A DNA stretch of 64,000 bases from Nakaseomyces glabratus (GCF_010111755.1 NC_088952.1:62001-126000), one strand, 5' to 3'; numbered from the stretch's first letter, positions 9,297 to 19,015 are shown. The notes: a model not told the origin generated them from the letters alone. Program-made: numbers and translations.

Positions 9297-10922
9297 TTAG
9301 TCTTGGATGGGATCGATGTTTACATGCAATTTACTGATTTCTTCAGCCTCTCTTTTACCTCTTTCCACATTAAGCATCTTAAATATTGGCAACGAGAAGA
9401 CTAGTAATATAAACAAAATAAAAAATGAATATCTTATATTATGTGTTTTGTCTGTTACTATGCCAATAATAAATGGTCCGACTATTGAGGAACCTTTGTC
9501 AGTAATACTGAAAAGGCTGAAGAATGTGGATTCTCTACCTTTCGGAATGATGATGGTGAATAGAGATCTGGAAACGGCAGCAACACTTCCCATAGAAATC
9601 CCATACCATACACCTAAAATAAACATTTCGAATTGATGCTTCAATCCAAATGATTGAAAAATGAAACCTAGCATGCCATATAATGGAATAATGCTGGCCC
9701 AACATATTATTAGTAATATAGTGCGTTGAGGAGGTACATGTAGAGATGTCGATACTATCTGAGGGATAGCGAAAGCACCAACCATAGCACTGATCATGGT
9801 TATTATACTTAGCGAAATTAGATTGATTGTTGACATGTGAAGTTCAGTCTTCGCAAATATTATTGCAGTAGAATTGATAGTTGTCAATGAATCACTTAAG
9901 ATGAACCAACCTATTAAAAATATCACCACATCTCTTAGCAATGTTGCATGTTTCAGAGCTTCACCCAGTAACTTCCAACCATACTTAAGGGATGAGAGGT
10001 TGACAAATGTGAATATGGAACCATCGATATCATAATATCTACCATTTGCAATTGCCTGATTGGATTGTTGATCTGGTATTATGCTGTCAGAAAGCAACCA
10101 ATACATAGGGAACTGCCATACTGCCCACCAAAGTCCTACAAAAAATACCGCGTATTGAATATCCTGCTTAGAAGGGCTAAGACGCACAAGCAATATGGAC
10201 ATTAATTGAACAACCAATGCTGCCGAATACCCAATACTAGCACCACGACCACTGATCACTGTAGTCAAACCATCCTTGTCATCAGTATCCAAAGATAGCT
10301 CTTCGGCGGCGGGCACTGTATGGTCAGGTTGCAACCTAACAAGGTCATCCACAAACAAGGGTAGTAATGAATTTCCTACTACGTTGATAACACCATAACA
10401 AGAGTTAGCCACAATGTAATATACCACCAATGAATAATACTGGGTTTCGTTGAGCAAAGAAATTAAGACTGTTGCGAATGCACCTACCATGCCAAAGGTT
10501 ACCAGCACATTTTTTCTAAATGATATAGTTTTCCACCTATCCACCATGCCCGATACTGAAATAACGACTACCGTTTGAAACAGGACACTCAGAGAGAAGA
10601 CATATAATGCAAAACTAGAAGAATCGACAAAGACTCGATTATTGAACAGACCTAAGACACATTTATCGGATGATGATGTAGAACAAGGAGCGTTATGATC
10701 ATCCAATTGCACACCATTGATTCTAGCAAATTGCTCTAGCAATAACGGAACGTATGTAGCAACAGCAGAAACCACAAATGGCTCACTGGAAAATGAATAC
10801 AGGTACCAGCCCTTGATATTATCTCTAGCAGCTTTAAGAGTGTCTATTCCCACATACAGAGCATCATCATTATGATCCGTAACCCCATCATTCGGCTCTG
10901 ACGCCAATGATTCATAAGCCAT
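9297..10922 (-). CDS. ATG22: vacuolar amino-acid effluxer, Atg22 family
   Basis: A 541-residue polytopic membrane protein of the Atg22/MFS type, close to the S. cerevisiae length of 528. The N-terminus contains KGWYLYSFSSEPFVVSAVATY, split here as KGWYLYSFSSEPF and VVSAVATYVP, typical of the family, followed by about ten to twelve hydrophobic segments and a short charged C-terminus. Atg22 sits in the vacuolar membrane and exports amino acids released by autophagic breakdown. It converges with GID7 (121 bp between stops). The start is the ATG complementary to 10920-10922. Position matches YCL038C. Confidence 0.94.
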   Translation of the reverse strand: MAYESLASEPNDGVTDHNDDALYVGIDTLKAARDNIKGWYLYSFSSEPFVVSAVATYVPLLLEQFARINGVQLDDHNAPCSTSSSDKCVLGLFNNRVFVDSSSFALYVFSLSVLFQTVVVISVSGMVDRWKTISFRKNVLVTFGMVGAFATVLISLLNETQYYSLVVYYIVANSCYGVINVVGNSLLPLFVDDLVRLQPDHTVPAAEELSLDTDDKDGLTTVISGRGASIGYSAALVVQLMSILLVRLSPSKQDIQYAVFFVGLWWAVWQFPMYWLLSDSIIPDQQSNQAIANGRYYDIDGSIFTFVNLSSLKYGWKLLGEALKHATLLRDVVIFLIGWFILSDSLTTINSTAIIFAKTELHMSTINLISLSIITMISAMVGAFAIPQIVSTSLHVPPQRTILLIICWASIIPLYGMLGFIFQSFGLKHQFEMFILGVWYGISMGSVAAVSRSLFTIIIPKGRESTFFSLFSITDKGSSIVGPFIIGIVTDKTHNIRYSFFILFILLVFSLPIFKMLNVERGKREAEEISKLHVNIDPIQD

Positions 10923-11869
10923 TAGTTTATCAACCCTATTGAGAAAGGCAAAATATCAATACTTATTAGTCTTGCACTATGGAAACCATAGAATCATAAT
11001 AGTGTTTAATTGTTTTATACTGTTTTATTCCCTTAATTCATTGATGCGATGAGGAATATTACAGATAGTATATTACGAGTTATGGTCATATGATATATAG
11101 TAAGTCTGGCCAATTATAAACCATCAAATTCGACCATATGGACCTTCATGGCCGTTTCATCCTTTGGTATTTTTCCTGTCGCTATTATTTATGATCAGTC
11201 CCTTTACAAATTTTATTAGTCCTAACAGTTAGCTAGAATAAATCAATGATGTAAAAGGCAGAGTTGGTATAAAAACAAAAAAAATGCAAGGATATGGCAT
11301 CACATACTAGTCAAATCATTGGTTAAAATTATTGGAAGTATTTAAGAAAAAAAATGCGTTAATGGTTTTTTTAATATTTATATAATGTCTTGATAATATC
11401 TATACTGTGATGGGGGGTGGCAGTTTATGCTCCTTGGAAAAAAAAATTATACACACTAGCATCAAAATGGTCTAAAATTGAAATAGTGCATGATGCTCCT
11501 ACCACATAATTAATAGCTTTGTTATAACTCCTAGTAATCCCTCTATTATTTGTACTCAAAAATAAAGAGTAGTATATTACAGATTAATCTCTTAGTGAAA
11601 GAAAACAAATGTGATTGAGTGTAATGCAAATGATAGCAGTAAAATCATTCAATATGCGTCAAAAAATAATTCTCAAGTTAATGGGTGATGGAAAGTTTAA
11701 AGTTATAGTAATTAAAAAAAAGATATGCTGGCATAACTAATAAAATCCTTGTAGTAATTCATAATGATAATAGTCGAATTTGGTATTTCGAGCTTTTACG
11801 TGTTGAAATAATTATCATCGGACCGTGAAGTCTAATTTATAAAGTAACAATTTTGTTCGTTTATGATCT
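10923..11869. other. ATG22 upstream / SRO9 downstream intergenic region
   Basis: Nearly 950 bp of AT-rich DNA with several A- and T-runs. It holds the ATG22 promoter and the SRO9 3' flank. No ORF of note, RNA gene or repeat was recognised. Confidence 0.4.
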
Positions 11870-13207
11870 TTATTGTTCTTCAGTTGATGATGATTCAGGC
11901 TGTTGCACAACGGATTCGTCAGACTTCTCGGTTTCTCCTTCGTTGGATTCTTTACTGGATTCATCCTCAGTTTGGTTTTCTGGGGTGGTCTTATGGTGGT
12001 TATAAGATCTGGGTGGTGGGGTTATCACTTGGGCCATGAACCTTTCTAGAGAGCCTTCAGTTAAGATGGTTTCGGCGACAAATTCATTAGTAACGGTCTC
12101 TGGAACCCATTGGGAAAATTCCTTTGAGCGAATGTAGTATTTGGTCAATAAAGATTCGGCTTGTTCTGTTTCAGAAGATTGCTCACCAGCAATGGCAACT
12201 TCGACAGTAGCTTCGGCGTTGTTTACAATCTCTCTCAAAGCAGCTAGAATGATATTTTGATCACCACCAAAGGACATGTTAACCAATCTATAAAACTTGG
12301 ATATCAGTTCTAGAGGAGCATAACCGTCCTTGGACAACTTAGTCTTAAGAAATTCATCCTTATTCATGTTATCAGCACTGAAGTAATATTCGATTTGTCT
12401 AGCAACGTTGTTGATGGCCATCATAGCTGGCTGTAGTGGGTAGAAAGATTGATCAATCTTTACCATTTGGCGGTTCTGGTATCTGTTGTTGTAATGATGG
12501 TTGTGAGAACGGTATCCGGAGTATTGAGCACGGTTTGAGTGTTTGTTGTAACGGTTGTTGTGCTGTGGGTGACGAGGGGCTTCGCCGTTGTTGAAGGTGC
12601 TATTGCTGTTATTCGAAGATGGTCTAAATTGCTTCGTTGTGTGAGTGTTTGGACTGTTGTTGTATCTTCTTCTTTGATTAGTGTATGGTTTTTGAGTGGT
12701 TTGGGATTGTTGTGATTGTGGTTGTTCGGATGCAATTTCTTCAGTCTTCTTAGCTTCTGCCATGCTTGGAGCCACAGGCTTCTCATTTTGAGTCTGTTGT
12801 GGAGCCTCCTGTTGTTGTTGGTTTTGCTTGGATTCGCTATTTGGAGTAGATTGTTTTGCCTGTTGGTTCGAGTTGGAAGGGCCAGAAGGAGCTCTCTTTG
12901 GTGTTTGACGAGTCTTTCTGTTGTTGTTCTTTCTGTTGTTGTTGCTGTTCACGTTATTTGACACTGTGATTGAGACCTGGATAGGAACCCACTTGGTGTT
13001 CGCCGAAGACTTTATGGCAGGCTGTGGCGACTTGTTCTTTCTCTTTCTGGTTTCTTCCAAGAGCTCAGCAACTTTCAACTCTGGCATGGACTCCGCGGTA
13101 GCCGTGGACTTCCATGGAGAGGTCACTGGAGCAGGAGCAGGGATCAGTTCCTTCTTGACCTCCTTCTTCGTCTCTTGTGGTACTTCGGTAACAACTTCAG
13201 CGGACAT
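11870..13207 (-). CDS. SRO9: La-motif RNA-binding protein
   Basis: A 445-residue protein from the ATG complementary to 13205-13207; the frame extends three codons upstream but only to a GTG. The first half is low-complexity, rich in N, Q, R, P and S, with many NNR/NNRYN patches. The La motif lies at about residues 260-340 (AINNVARQIEYYFSADNMNK, then KTKLSKDGYAPLELISKFYR). The C-terminus is acidic and Ser/Glu-rich. Sro9 and its paralogue Slf1 associate with translating ribosomes and bind mRNA. Position next to ATG22 matches YCL037C. Its upstream region carries PAC and RRPE motifs that fit co-regulation with the translation machinery. Confidence 0.93.
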   Translation of the reverse strand: MSAEVVTEVPQETKKEVKKELIPAPAPVTSPWKSTATAESMPELKVAELLEETRKRKNKSPQPAIKSSANTKWVPIQVSITVSNNVNSNNNRKNNNRKTRQTPKRAPSGPSNSNQQAKQSTPNSESKQNQQQQEAPQQTQNEKPVAPSMAEAKKTEEIASEQPQSQQSQTTQKPYTNQRRRYNNSPNTHTTKQFRPSSNNSNSTFNNGEAPRHPQHNNRYNKHSNRAQYSGYRSHNHHYNNRYQNRQMVKIDQSFYPLQPAMMAINNVARQIEYYFSADNMNKDEFLKTKLSKDGYAPLELISKFYRLVNMSFGGDQNIILAALREIVNNAEATVEVAIAGEQSSETEQAESLLTKYYIRSKEFSQWVPETVTNEFVAETILTEGSLERFMAQVITPPPRSYNHHKTTPENQTEDESSKESNEGETEKSDESVVQQPESSSTEEQ

Positions 13208-13576
13208 TATTTTCACTGATTACTAATTTTCTTGGATCGAATATAATAAGTTTCTAGAAAAAAAATACTGGGAATCAATTAATATGTTGATCTCAGATGC
13301 TATGATTTTTTTTTTCTTCTATTATGCCTTGAATAGTGTATATGCTAATTCAATTCGTGGTATAGTTATTTTTTTTTCTAATAATTTAATCTTTTTTTAT
13401 TTATTTATTAGTTATTAGTTATTTTTGTTCTGATAATACAATTGTTGAAATTAACTTGAACTAAATAGATTTATACAAGAGATGAAAGAAAATTTTTTTT
13501 CGATTGCTAGTGCATAATTGCGTGGTTTGAATTGCTATTTCACATTTAATTCCACCAGAATTTTTTTTTTTTTTTT

Positions 13577-13584
13577 GCGATGAG
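13577..13584 (+). promoter_or_regulatory. PAC box (GCGATGAG) upstream of SRO9
   Basis: GCGATGAG follows a 16-base T run. It matches the PAC element bound by Dot6/Tod6 in promoters of ribosome-biogenesis and translation genes. About 370 bp upstream of the SRO9 start. Confidence 0.5.
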
Positions 13585-13619
13585 CTGGATTGTGTGTGTG
13601 TGAGCGATGGGCATCGCAA

Positions 13620-13631
13620 TGAAAAATTTTT
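13620..13631 (+). promoter_or_regulatory. RRPE-like element (TGAAAAATTTTT)
   Basis: Close match to the rRNA-processing element bound by Stb3, 35 bp from the PAC box, the usual PAC/RRPE pairing. Confidence 0.45.
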
Positions 13632-13847
13632 GAAAAAAAATTGTTTTGCGCAGAGAGAGAGAGAAGCTCTGGTGTTCTTGGTTTAGTACTTGGCCTTTCC
13701 CTCTGCAGGCTGCTCTCTTCTTTTATTTTTTACTGATTTTGGTAATGGTTCAGCCATTGCGTACCTATACGCGTTAAATACACACTGTGCACTGTGCATG
13801 CTTCTACTCACAACACATAAGTTGTAGGAAGTAGAGAGGAAAACACC

Positions 13848-13858
13848 GTTACCCGCAA
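13848..13858 (+). promoter_or_regulatory. Reb1-type site (GTTACCCGCAA)
   Basis: Contains TTACCCG, the Reb1 core, in the SRO9-LSB5 intergenic region. The same 11-mer occurs three times in the TFS1-SAM promoter. Confidence 0.5.
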
Positions 13859-14240
13859 GCTTCCCCCAGCGAAGCAATTGAACACGTTTAATTTGCCGTA
13901 CAGAGCCATCTTGGCTAGCTGCGCTTTAAGAAGCTAGTCATGTGACCGGATAAAAGCCATTCAACAGAGTGCGCCTGGGCAATAACGAACTGGTCTGCCG
14001 GCAGTACTAGTTCATTACAAGTGTGGTCTAGTACTGATTATTATTGATTAGTGATTATTATTGATAGTTCTGGGTCCTTGGTAGATGATATTGATGTAGA
14101 GCCTAGTGTCTTGCACTTTTGGGCTGTCCTGCATGGTCGATGTGGGAAGGCACGAACCCAAGTGCAACTGCTATCTCTTGTGGGAGGTGATTCACATTGG
14201 TACTCCAGTTGCTGCTTGGGGAAGGGGGTGGAGATGGGTT

Positions 14241-14279
14241 CCACTGCAAGGGTCCACTGCAAGGGTCCGCTTCAAGGGT
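14241..14279 (+). repeat. 13-bp tandem repeat, three copies
   Basis: Two identical copies of CCACTGCAAGGGT (14241-14253 and 14254-14266) and a third with two changes (14267-14279), about 100 bp upstream of LSB5. Confidence 0.8.
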
Positions 14280-14375
14280 TCCGTATCTATCCATTTAAAT
14301 AGTGTACTATATAGATATAAGAAGCTTGAATTCTCGAGAACGGCTCAAAGGCTATAACGACGAGTAATTCAAGTG

Positions 14376-15464
14376 ATGGGGTTTCTAACGGATCATCCCT
14401 ATACTGCGGTTACCGCAAACATTGACCGTGTGGTCAGCAATCGGGAGTACTCTCTGGAGGTTGAATTGGCAGAGATAGTCGACCTGATAGGGTTCAGGAA
14501 CACCGTCAACCAGGAAGAAGCGGCGCGTGCACTGCGGAAGAAGCTCAAGTATGGGTCGAAAGTACAGCAATCGCGGTCCCTGGACCTGCTGGACTTGCTG
14601 TTATCCCAGGAACTGAAGTTCGGTGTAATTTACAATGACGATAAACTGCTGGATAGGCTGGAAGTCATTGCATTGAACCGTGATACCGACGGTAACGGTG
14701 TCAAGTACAACCCTGCCATTGTTAGCAAAGCTGCCAAGTACGAGATACAGTGGTATGAACATATAGCCTCCATAGGCAAGAAGAGATCGAAGACTTTTGG
14801 AAGGCTAGCTGAGCTCGGTAGCAGAGTTAAAAGAGAGTACCGACACAAGCAGAGCTCTTCTCCAAGAAGGAGAGCCGATAGAAGAAACGCATTTTTGGAT
14901 GACGAGGCAGATCCGTTTGAAAGTTTGGAGGACGATAACGTAACCACAGAGAGAAACAGAGGCAACGCTTCTACAGACGCGGATCGCCTCTACAGAATAC
15001 CACAAATTGATATCAGAAAGCACGCACCAAAGATTAAACTGATTATCAGCGATGCATTGGCCGCCTCAGTGGCCCTTAAGCACTCCCTATTGACGTTGCC
15101 TGCAGACAAATACTCTACTGACGATATGGAGGCTACAGATAACTTCATCAAGGCTAGAAAGATTAGAAAGAAGGTGTTGGCATACTTACAAGTGGTTACA
15201 GAAGGGGAATTCCTGGGCAGTTTGATCCAAGCAAATGATGAATTGGTTGCATCTCTTACTGAGTATGATGAGAAGAGTGACAAAGCTGAGCACGACACTC
15301 GTGAGGACAGAAACGATGGCAACGACAGTGACGACGTCAATGAATCTGTAGATTATGAATACAGCGATGATGATGCGGATGAAGTTAGCAGGGCAGACCA
15401 TTCCATTTACTCGGTTCCTCAGTCAACGGCTTCCAATCCATTTGGAGACCAAAATCATTTGTAG
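14376..15464 (+). CDS. LSB5: VHS/GAT-domain endocytic protein Lsb5
   Basis: A 362-residue protein beginning MGFLTDHPYTAV, nearly the same N-terminus as S. cerevisiae Lsb5 (354 residues). An ENTH/VHS-like helical domain spans about residues 15-150 (TVNQEEAARALRKKLKYG, QQSRSLDLLDLLLSQ). A GAT-like helical region follows at about 215-300, then an acidic tail. Lsb5 binds Las17 and Sla1 and links the actin cytoskeleton to endocytosis and membrane traffic. A GTG lies one codon before the ATG, but the ATG is the natural start. Position matches YCL034W. Confidence 0.94.
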   Translation: MGFLTDHPYTAVTANIDRVVSNREYSLEVELAEIVDLIGFRNTVNQEEAARALRKKLKYGSKVQQSRSLDLLDLLLSQELKFGVIYNDDKLLDRLEVIALNRDTDGNGVKYNPAIVSKAAKYEIQWYEHIASIGKKRSKTFGRLAELGSRVKREYRHKQSSSPRRRADRRNAFLDDEADPFESLEDDNVTTERNRGNASTDADRLYRIPQIDIRKHAPKIKLIISDALAASVALKHSLLTLPADKYSTDDMEATDNFIKARKIRKKVLAYLQVVTEGEFLGSLIQANDELVASLTEYDEKSDKAEHDTREDRNDGNDSDDVNESVDYEYSDDDADEVSRADHSIYSVPQSTASNPFGDQNHL

Positions 15465-15774
15465 TATTAGTAGTAGTATTAGTGTTATATAATATACTAA
15501 TTGAAACTCAATTAGGTTGCAAAAAATTGTTGTTATAGTGATAGATAACAAAAGGAAAATATATCGATTTCTTCAGAAATTGATCTATATTTGTATAGGG
15601 GATATAAAGAAAAGGTATGGCTATAAGATATAGCAATGCAGTTAATCGTCTCTAGAACGGTAGAAAAAGAAAGATAGGGTGGGCATGAATATAGTTAAAA
15701 ATTGGGTAATTGTAGTAAAAATATTGGGTAAAAAGACCGTAACATAGTTTTTCATAAAAGACAATACCAGTGCA
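15465..15774. other. LSB5-MXR2 convergent 3' region
   Basis: AT-rich spacer between two stop codons, presumably 3' UTRs and polyadenylation signals. Nothing else was seen. Confidence 0.4.
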
Positions 15775-16266
15775 TTATTCTTCCTTCTTGAAGTTCAGGG
15801 ACAAACTGTTCACACAGTGTCTGCTGTCGTTAGGCAAGTTGAGTCTCTTGTTCCAACCTTCGCCCTTGAACTCGTGTCCCAGATGGCCACCACACTTGGC
15901 ACACATAATCTCGGTTCTCATCATACCGTGGCTGAAGTCCTTCTTGTACTTCAATGCACCCTTGATCTCCCCGTTGAATGCAGGCCACCCGCATCCAGAG
16001 TCGAACTTGGTCTCACTACGGTACAGAGGTGCATCACAGTTGGCACAGGTGTAAACACCAGTTCTATCGTTGTACAGGTACTTACCAGTACCTGGAGCCT
16101 CAGTGCCCTTGTCCTTCAAGACATGTAGTTGCTCGGAGGTCAATTCAGGGTTCCACTCCTTCTTGTCAGTCTTAGATTGAAATAGCATTTTGATTGTTTT
16201 GTTATAAGTTGTTTTGTTAGTTGTTAGATATGTATATCTTGCTCCTCTTCCTACAAGAGCAAACAT
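15775..16266 (-). CDS. MXR2: methionine-R-sulfoxide reductase (MsrB), probably mitochondrial
   Basis: Reduces the R form of methionine sulfoxide. The 163-residue frame starts at the ATG complementary to 16264-16266. The first 27 residues are basic and hydroxylated with no acid (ALVGRGARYTYLTTNKTTYNK), a good mitochondrial presequence. A second in-frame ATG at 16188 (MLFQSKTDKKEW) would give a shorter protein without it. Zinc-binding CxxC pairs are at C74/C77 and C122/C125, and the catalytic Cys is C151 in RHCVNSLSLNF. The S. cerevisiae protein has 168 residues, supporting the long form. Position matches YCL033C. Confidence 0.95.
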   Translation of the reverse strand: MFALVGRGARYTYLTTNKTTYNKTIKMLFQSKTDKKEWNPELTSEQLHVLKDKGTEAPGTGKYLYNDRTGVYTCANCDAPLYRSETKFDSGCGWPAFNGEIKGALKYKKDFSHGMMRTEIMCAKCGGHLGHEFKGEGWNKRLNLPNDSRHCVNSLSLNFKKEE

Positions 16267-16336
16267 TTCCAAGACTGTTCTACAAAGTTAGCCACACCTT
16301 TATATATTTCGATTCTGAATCATCCAGCTCCTAAAG

Positions 16337-16344
16337 CTCATCGC
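16337..16344 (-). promoter_or_regulatory. PAC-type element (CTCATCGC on the plus strand)
   Basis: Reverse complement of GCGATGAG, next to a T run, 71 bp upstream of the MXR2 start. The full 10-mer GCTCATCGCA also occurs at 24017-24026. Confidence 0.4.
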
Positions 16345-16582
16345 ATTTTTTTTAGTCAAACACACTTATTTTTTTTTCAAATTTGATTTTACACACCGAC
16401 AGCATTGAAAATAAATGATTTCAGTGAAAAATTTCAAGAGACACTTGGCTCATCTCAACGAAAAGCAACAAGAACTCTATCAAACAATAGGAGATCTTAT
16501 AATTACGTCATTAGGAACTGGCAACTGTGCTATCCCGTAGCTGCACTGCTGGGAGATCATTCGAGACCCTACTCCAAACCTG

Positions 16583-16690
16583 GAAGCTATCAATTTGTAG
16601 AAGCTATCAATCTGTAGAAGCTATCACTTGCAGGAGCTATCACTTGCAGGAGCTATCACTTGTAGGAGCTATCACTTGCAGGAGCTATCA
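16583..16690 (+). repeat. 16-17 bp tandem repeat array, about 6.5 copies
   Basis: Three 17-bp units (GAAGCTATCAATTTGTA, GAAGCTATCAATCTGTA, GAAGCTATCACTTGCAG) are followed by three 16-bp units (GAGCTATCACTTGCAG, one with a T for C) and a partial unit ending in an A run. The array ends 250 bp upstream of STE50. Confidence 0.92.
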
Positions 16691-16939
16691 AAAAACGGGA
16701 GAAAACTGAGTCAACATTATACATCGAGCCCTGTGTCTGCTCCTTGATTTCTTCTTATCGGCTTGTTACTATAACTACATCTCACAGAGACACTGCATAG
16801 TTGTGTAGATCAGTTCTCGTGGTGGCTTTGAACCCATTCCCCCAAGCTTAATTATATTACTGATTGATTTCATCCTGCCTGGGAAAGAAAGCTGAACAGA
16901 AAGGCAAGTGTTCAATATACTCATAGAGGAATACCCGCC

Positions 16940-17908
16940 ATGGACGACAGTCAGAAGACCTTGAGGCAAGGCACGCTGCTCAAGGATAACTTTGATAAGT
17001 GGACCACAGACGAAGTGGTGCAATGGTGTGGGACTGTGCTTGGAAAGGACGAGCAGGAGCCGCTATTCACTCGTATCAGAGACAATAATATAGACGGCAG
17101 TGTGTTGCAGGAGCTCACGCTTCAAGACTGCAAAGAGCTTACCGATAATGACTTGAAAGAGGCTATCAAGCTGAAATTGTGGCTAAACAAGCTTATCGAT
17201 TCACAATTAGGTGAGGATGACGTGCCTACAGAAGACATAGTTGTAGTATTGAAGAATTTGCATACTACAGTGTCACAGAAATTGCTGGATTTCCAAAGTC
17301 AGTACTCCGGTTTGCGAGCAGATGTGGTGGAAATCATGAAGAGATCGAAGACTGCTGAACATGGTATGTCCTCGCCTCAACTAACACCATCAACTGCTTC
17401 ATCAAAGCCTTCTGGTGCGAGAACAGACTACTTCGATCATGGCCAGCTGCGGCAATCGCCTAGAGCGAAAGAAGTACGCCCCACTTTGCTATACAATAAA
17501 TCTACACCTAATAGTAATAGCAATAGCAATAGCAAGTATCATGATCAAATTATACATGCCAATTCATCATTAACTATACCCAATATTAAGAGTAATCTCT
17601 CCCCAATAGAGCCACTTAAACAATTGAAAGCCTCGAAAGAGGATTCCTGTGAGAAGATACTGAAGAATGCAATGGTAAGGCATAATTTAGCTGATCAAGA
17701 TTGGAAACAATATGTATTAGTAATATCTTATGGTGATCAAGAACGTATTCTAGACTTAGCTGAAAAACCAGTAGTGATATTTAAGAATTTGAAAAGGCAA
17801 GGACTTCATCCTTCTATCATGCTGAGAAGACGGGGTGATTTTGAGGAAGTGGACATGTCCATGAATGGATTGAGCTCTGCTGATGTTACACCTGGTGGAC
17901 GATTATAA
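16940..17908 (+). CDS. STE50: MAPK adaptor protein Ste50
   Basis: Adaptor that tethers the MAPKKK Ste11 to Cdc42 and Opy2 at the membrane in the pheromone, filamentation and HOG pathways. The 322-residue protein has an N-terminal SAM domain at about 21-85 (WTTDEVVQWCGTVLG; the core that binds Ste11), a Ser/Asn-rich linker with a SNSNSNSN run, and a C-terminal Ras-association domain at about 236-308 (ILKNAMVRHNLADQDWKQY, then PSIMLRRRGDFEEVD). S. cerevisiae Ste50 has 346 residues. Position between MXR2 and RRP7 matches YCL032W. Confidence 0.95.
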   Translation: MDDSQKTLRQGTLLKDNFDKWTTDEVVQWCGTVLGKDEQEPLFTRIRDNNIDGSVLQELTLQDCKELTDNDLKEAIKLKLWLNKLIDSQLGEDDVPTEDIVVVLKNLHTTVSQKLLDFQSQYSGLRADVVEIMKRSKTAEHGMSSPQLTPSTASSKPSGARTDYFDHGQLRQSPRAKEVRPTLLYNKSTPNSNSNSNSKYHDQIIHANSSLTIPNIKSNLSPIEPLKQLKASKEDSCEKILKNAMVRHNLADQDWKQYVLVISYGDQERILDLAEKPVVIFKNLKRQGLHPSIMLRRRGDFEEVDMSMNGLSSADVTPGGRL

Positions 17909-18097
17909 TGAGCGACATTCCTTCGCCAAAATTTATACTAACATATACAGATACATAGATAGGTTTATAAATATCCTTGAAAGCATTTCCAGTCCTAAAA
18001 CTTATTTATTAATATTATATAATGCACAACACTTAATAAGGGATTGGCTTTTATTATGTGTCTATATGTGTAATTAATATCGTGAGAGGTTTTGCTA

Positions 18098-19015
18098 TCA
18101 TTGAGCATATGGGTTGAATTTCTTTTTATCTTTCATAACTTTAATCTTAGCTTGATCTTCTTTAAATTTCGAAAGAAGTTCGTTAATTTCTTGCTTCTTA
18201 CGCTCTCTGACTTGAAATCTATAGAAATCTTGTTTTGCTTTCTTATCAACCGCAGATGGTGGTTTTACTTTATTCTCGTGCTTTGATAGTGGATTCCTAT
18301 TCAGAATCTTCTTCTTAATAGAGTTTAGAGATTTTGTATTCTTACCCACTACCAGAGTGAAGCCGTCTTCATCCACAATGGATGTTTGTATATCTCCTTG
18401 AGCTTGTCTTTCCCTTTCTTCAAATACTGACATGTATGAATGAATATCCTCCTTAAGGTAATCAATGCTTAATGGCTTGTAAAAATTTGTAAATGTAGAA
18501 ATTGAAGGTGAACTGTACTCCCATGTGATGTAATTTGATTTTTTGTGCGAGTTAGTGCTATATTTCTTGATGGAGGACCAACAGTTATTCAGACTTGCCT
18601 CATCGACAAATTTCAGCAATGCAGTGTTTCTTGGAGTGAATCTTTCTTTGTTACTATCTTCCGATGACATCAAATCAGAAGTTAATGGCGACAAATCGAC
18701 CTCACGTAGACCAAACTCATCGTTATGTAGTAGCTGTTCAATGTGTGCTACTGAGTTGTCTCTCTCAAGTATGTTGTTGAATGCTTTCTTGAGACTATCA
18801 AGATTGGCTAACAATGGTAAGTTAACCAAAAACAAGCAATTTTTCTCTTCGTCTAGTTTTGTTTGATGTTTCCTGGCAAATATGTAGTGGAACGATCTCT
18901 CAGCAATACCTTTTAATGAGCTCTCTTCTGGTAACTTGAACGGTAGTACAATGAACCCATTTTTCATGGCATCTATGGAAGATACATTTTTCGCAGATTT
19001 CTTCTCAGTGCTCAT
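18098..19015 (-). CDS. RRP7: ribosomal RNA-processing protein Rrp7
   Basis: A 305-residue protein (S. cerevisiae 297) of the UTP-C subcomplex of the small-subunit processome, needed for 18S rRNA maturation in the nucleolus. The N-terminal region (GFIVLPFKLPEESSLKG, residues 20-36) and the RRM-like segment CLFLVNLPLLANLDSLKKAF (about 61-80) fit the family. The C-terminal third is a highly basic helix (DFYRFQVRERKKQEINELL, then KKKFNPYAQ), typical of Rrp7. The start is the ATG complementary to 19013-19015. The upstream region carries a PAC-like/RRPE-like pair. Position matches YCL031C. Confidence 0.94.
   Translation of the reverse strand: MSTEKKSAKNVSSIDAMKNGFIVLPFKLPEESSLKGIAERSFHYIFARKHQTKLDEEKNCLFLVNLPLLANLDSLKKAFNNILERDNSVAHIEQLLHNDEFGLREVDLSPLTSDLMSSEDSNKERFTPRNTALLKFVDEASLNNCWSSIKKYSTNSHKKSNYITWEYSSPSISTFTNFYKPLSIDYLKEDIHSYMSVFEERERQAQGDIQTSIVDEDGFTLVVGKNTKSLNSIKKKILNRNPLSKHENKVKPPSAVDKKAKQDFYRFQVRERKKQEINELLSKFKEDQAKIKVMKDKKKFNPYAQ

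Larger units (their letters stand above)
13208..14375. other. SRO9-LSB5 divergent promoter region; GRX1 and GFD2 absent
   Basis: A 1.17 kb spacer between divergent genes. It contains long T tracts, a PAC box, an RRPE-like element, a Reb1 site and a short 13-bp tandem repeat. In S. cerevisiae GFD2 (YCL036W) and GRX1 (YCL035C) occupy this interval; no frame here resembles either. The minus-strand open frame at 13683-13877 lacks an ATG start and has no recognisable product. Confidence 0.6.
16267..16939. other. MXR2-STE50 divergent promoter region
   Basis: Holds the MXR2 promoter at the left, an inverted PAC box, T-rich tracts, a tandem repeat array and the STE50 promoter at the right. The frames at 16405-16617 and 16527-16709 overlap the repeat array and look non-coding. 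Confidence 0.5.

Noticed and set aside
12716..13226. Plus-strand hydrophobic frames opposite SRO9
   Set aside because: They are shadows of the Asn/Gln-rich SRO9 coding sequence.
13683..13877. Minus-strand open frame in the SRO9-LSB5 gap as a GRX1 remnant
   Set aside because: There is no ATG start and no glutaredoxin active-site motif (CPYC type).
16405..16709. Open frames over the STE50 upstream repeats
   Set aside because: They arise from the tandem repeat, and have no independent support.
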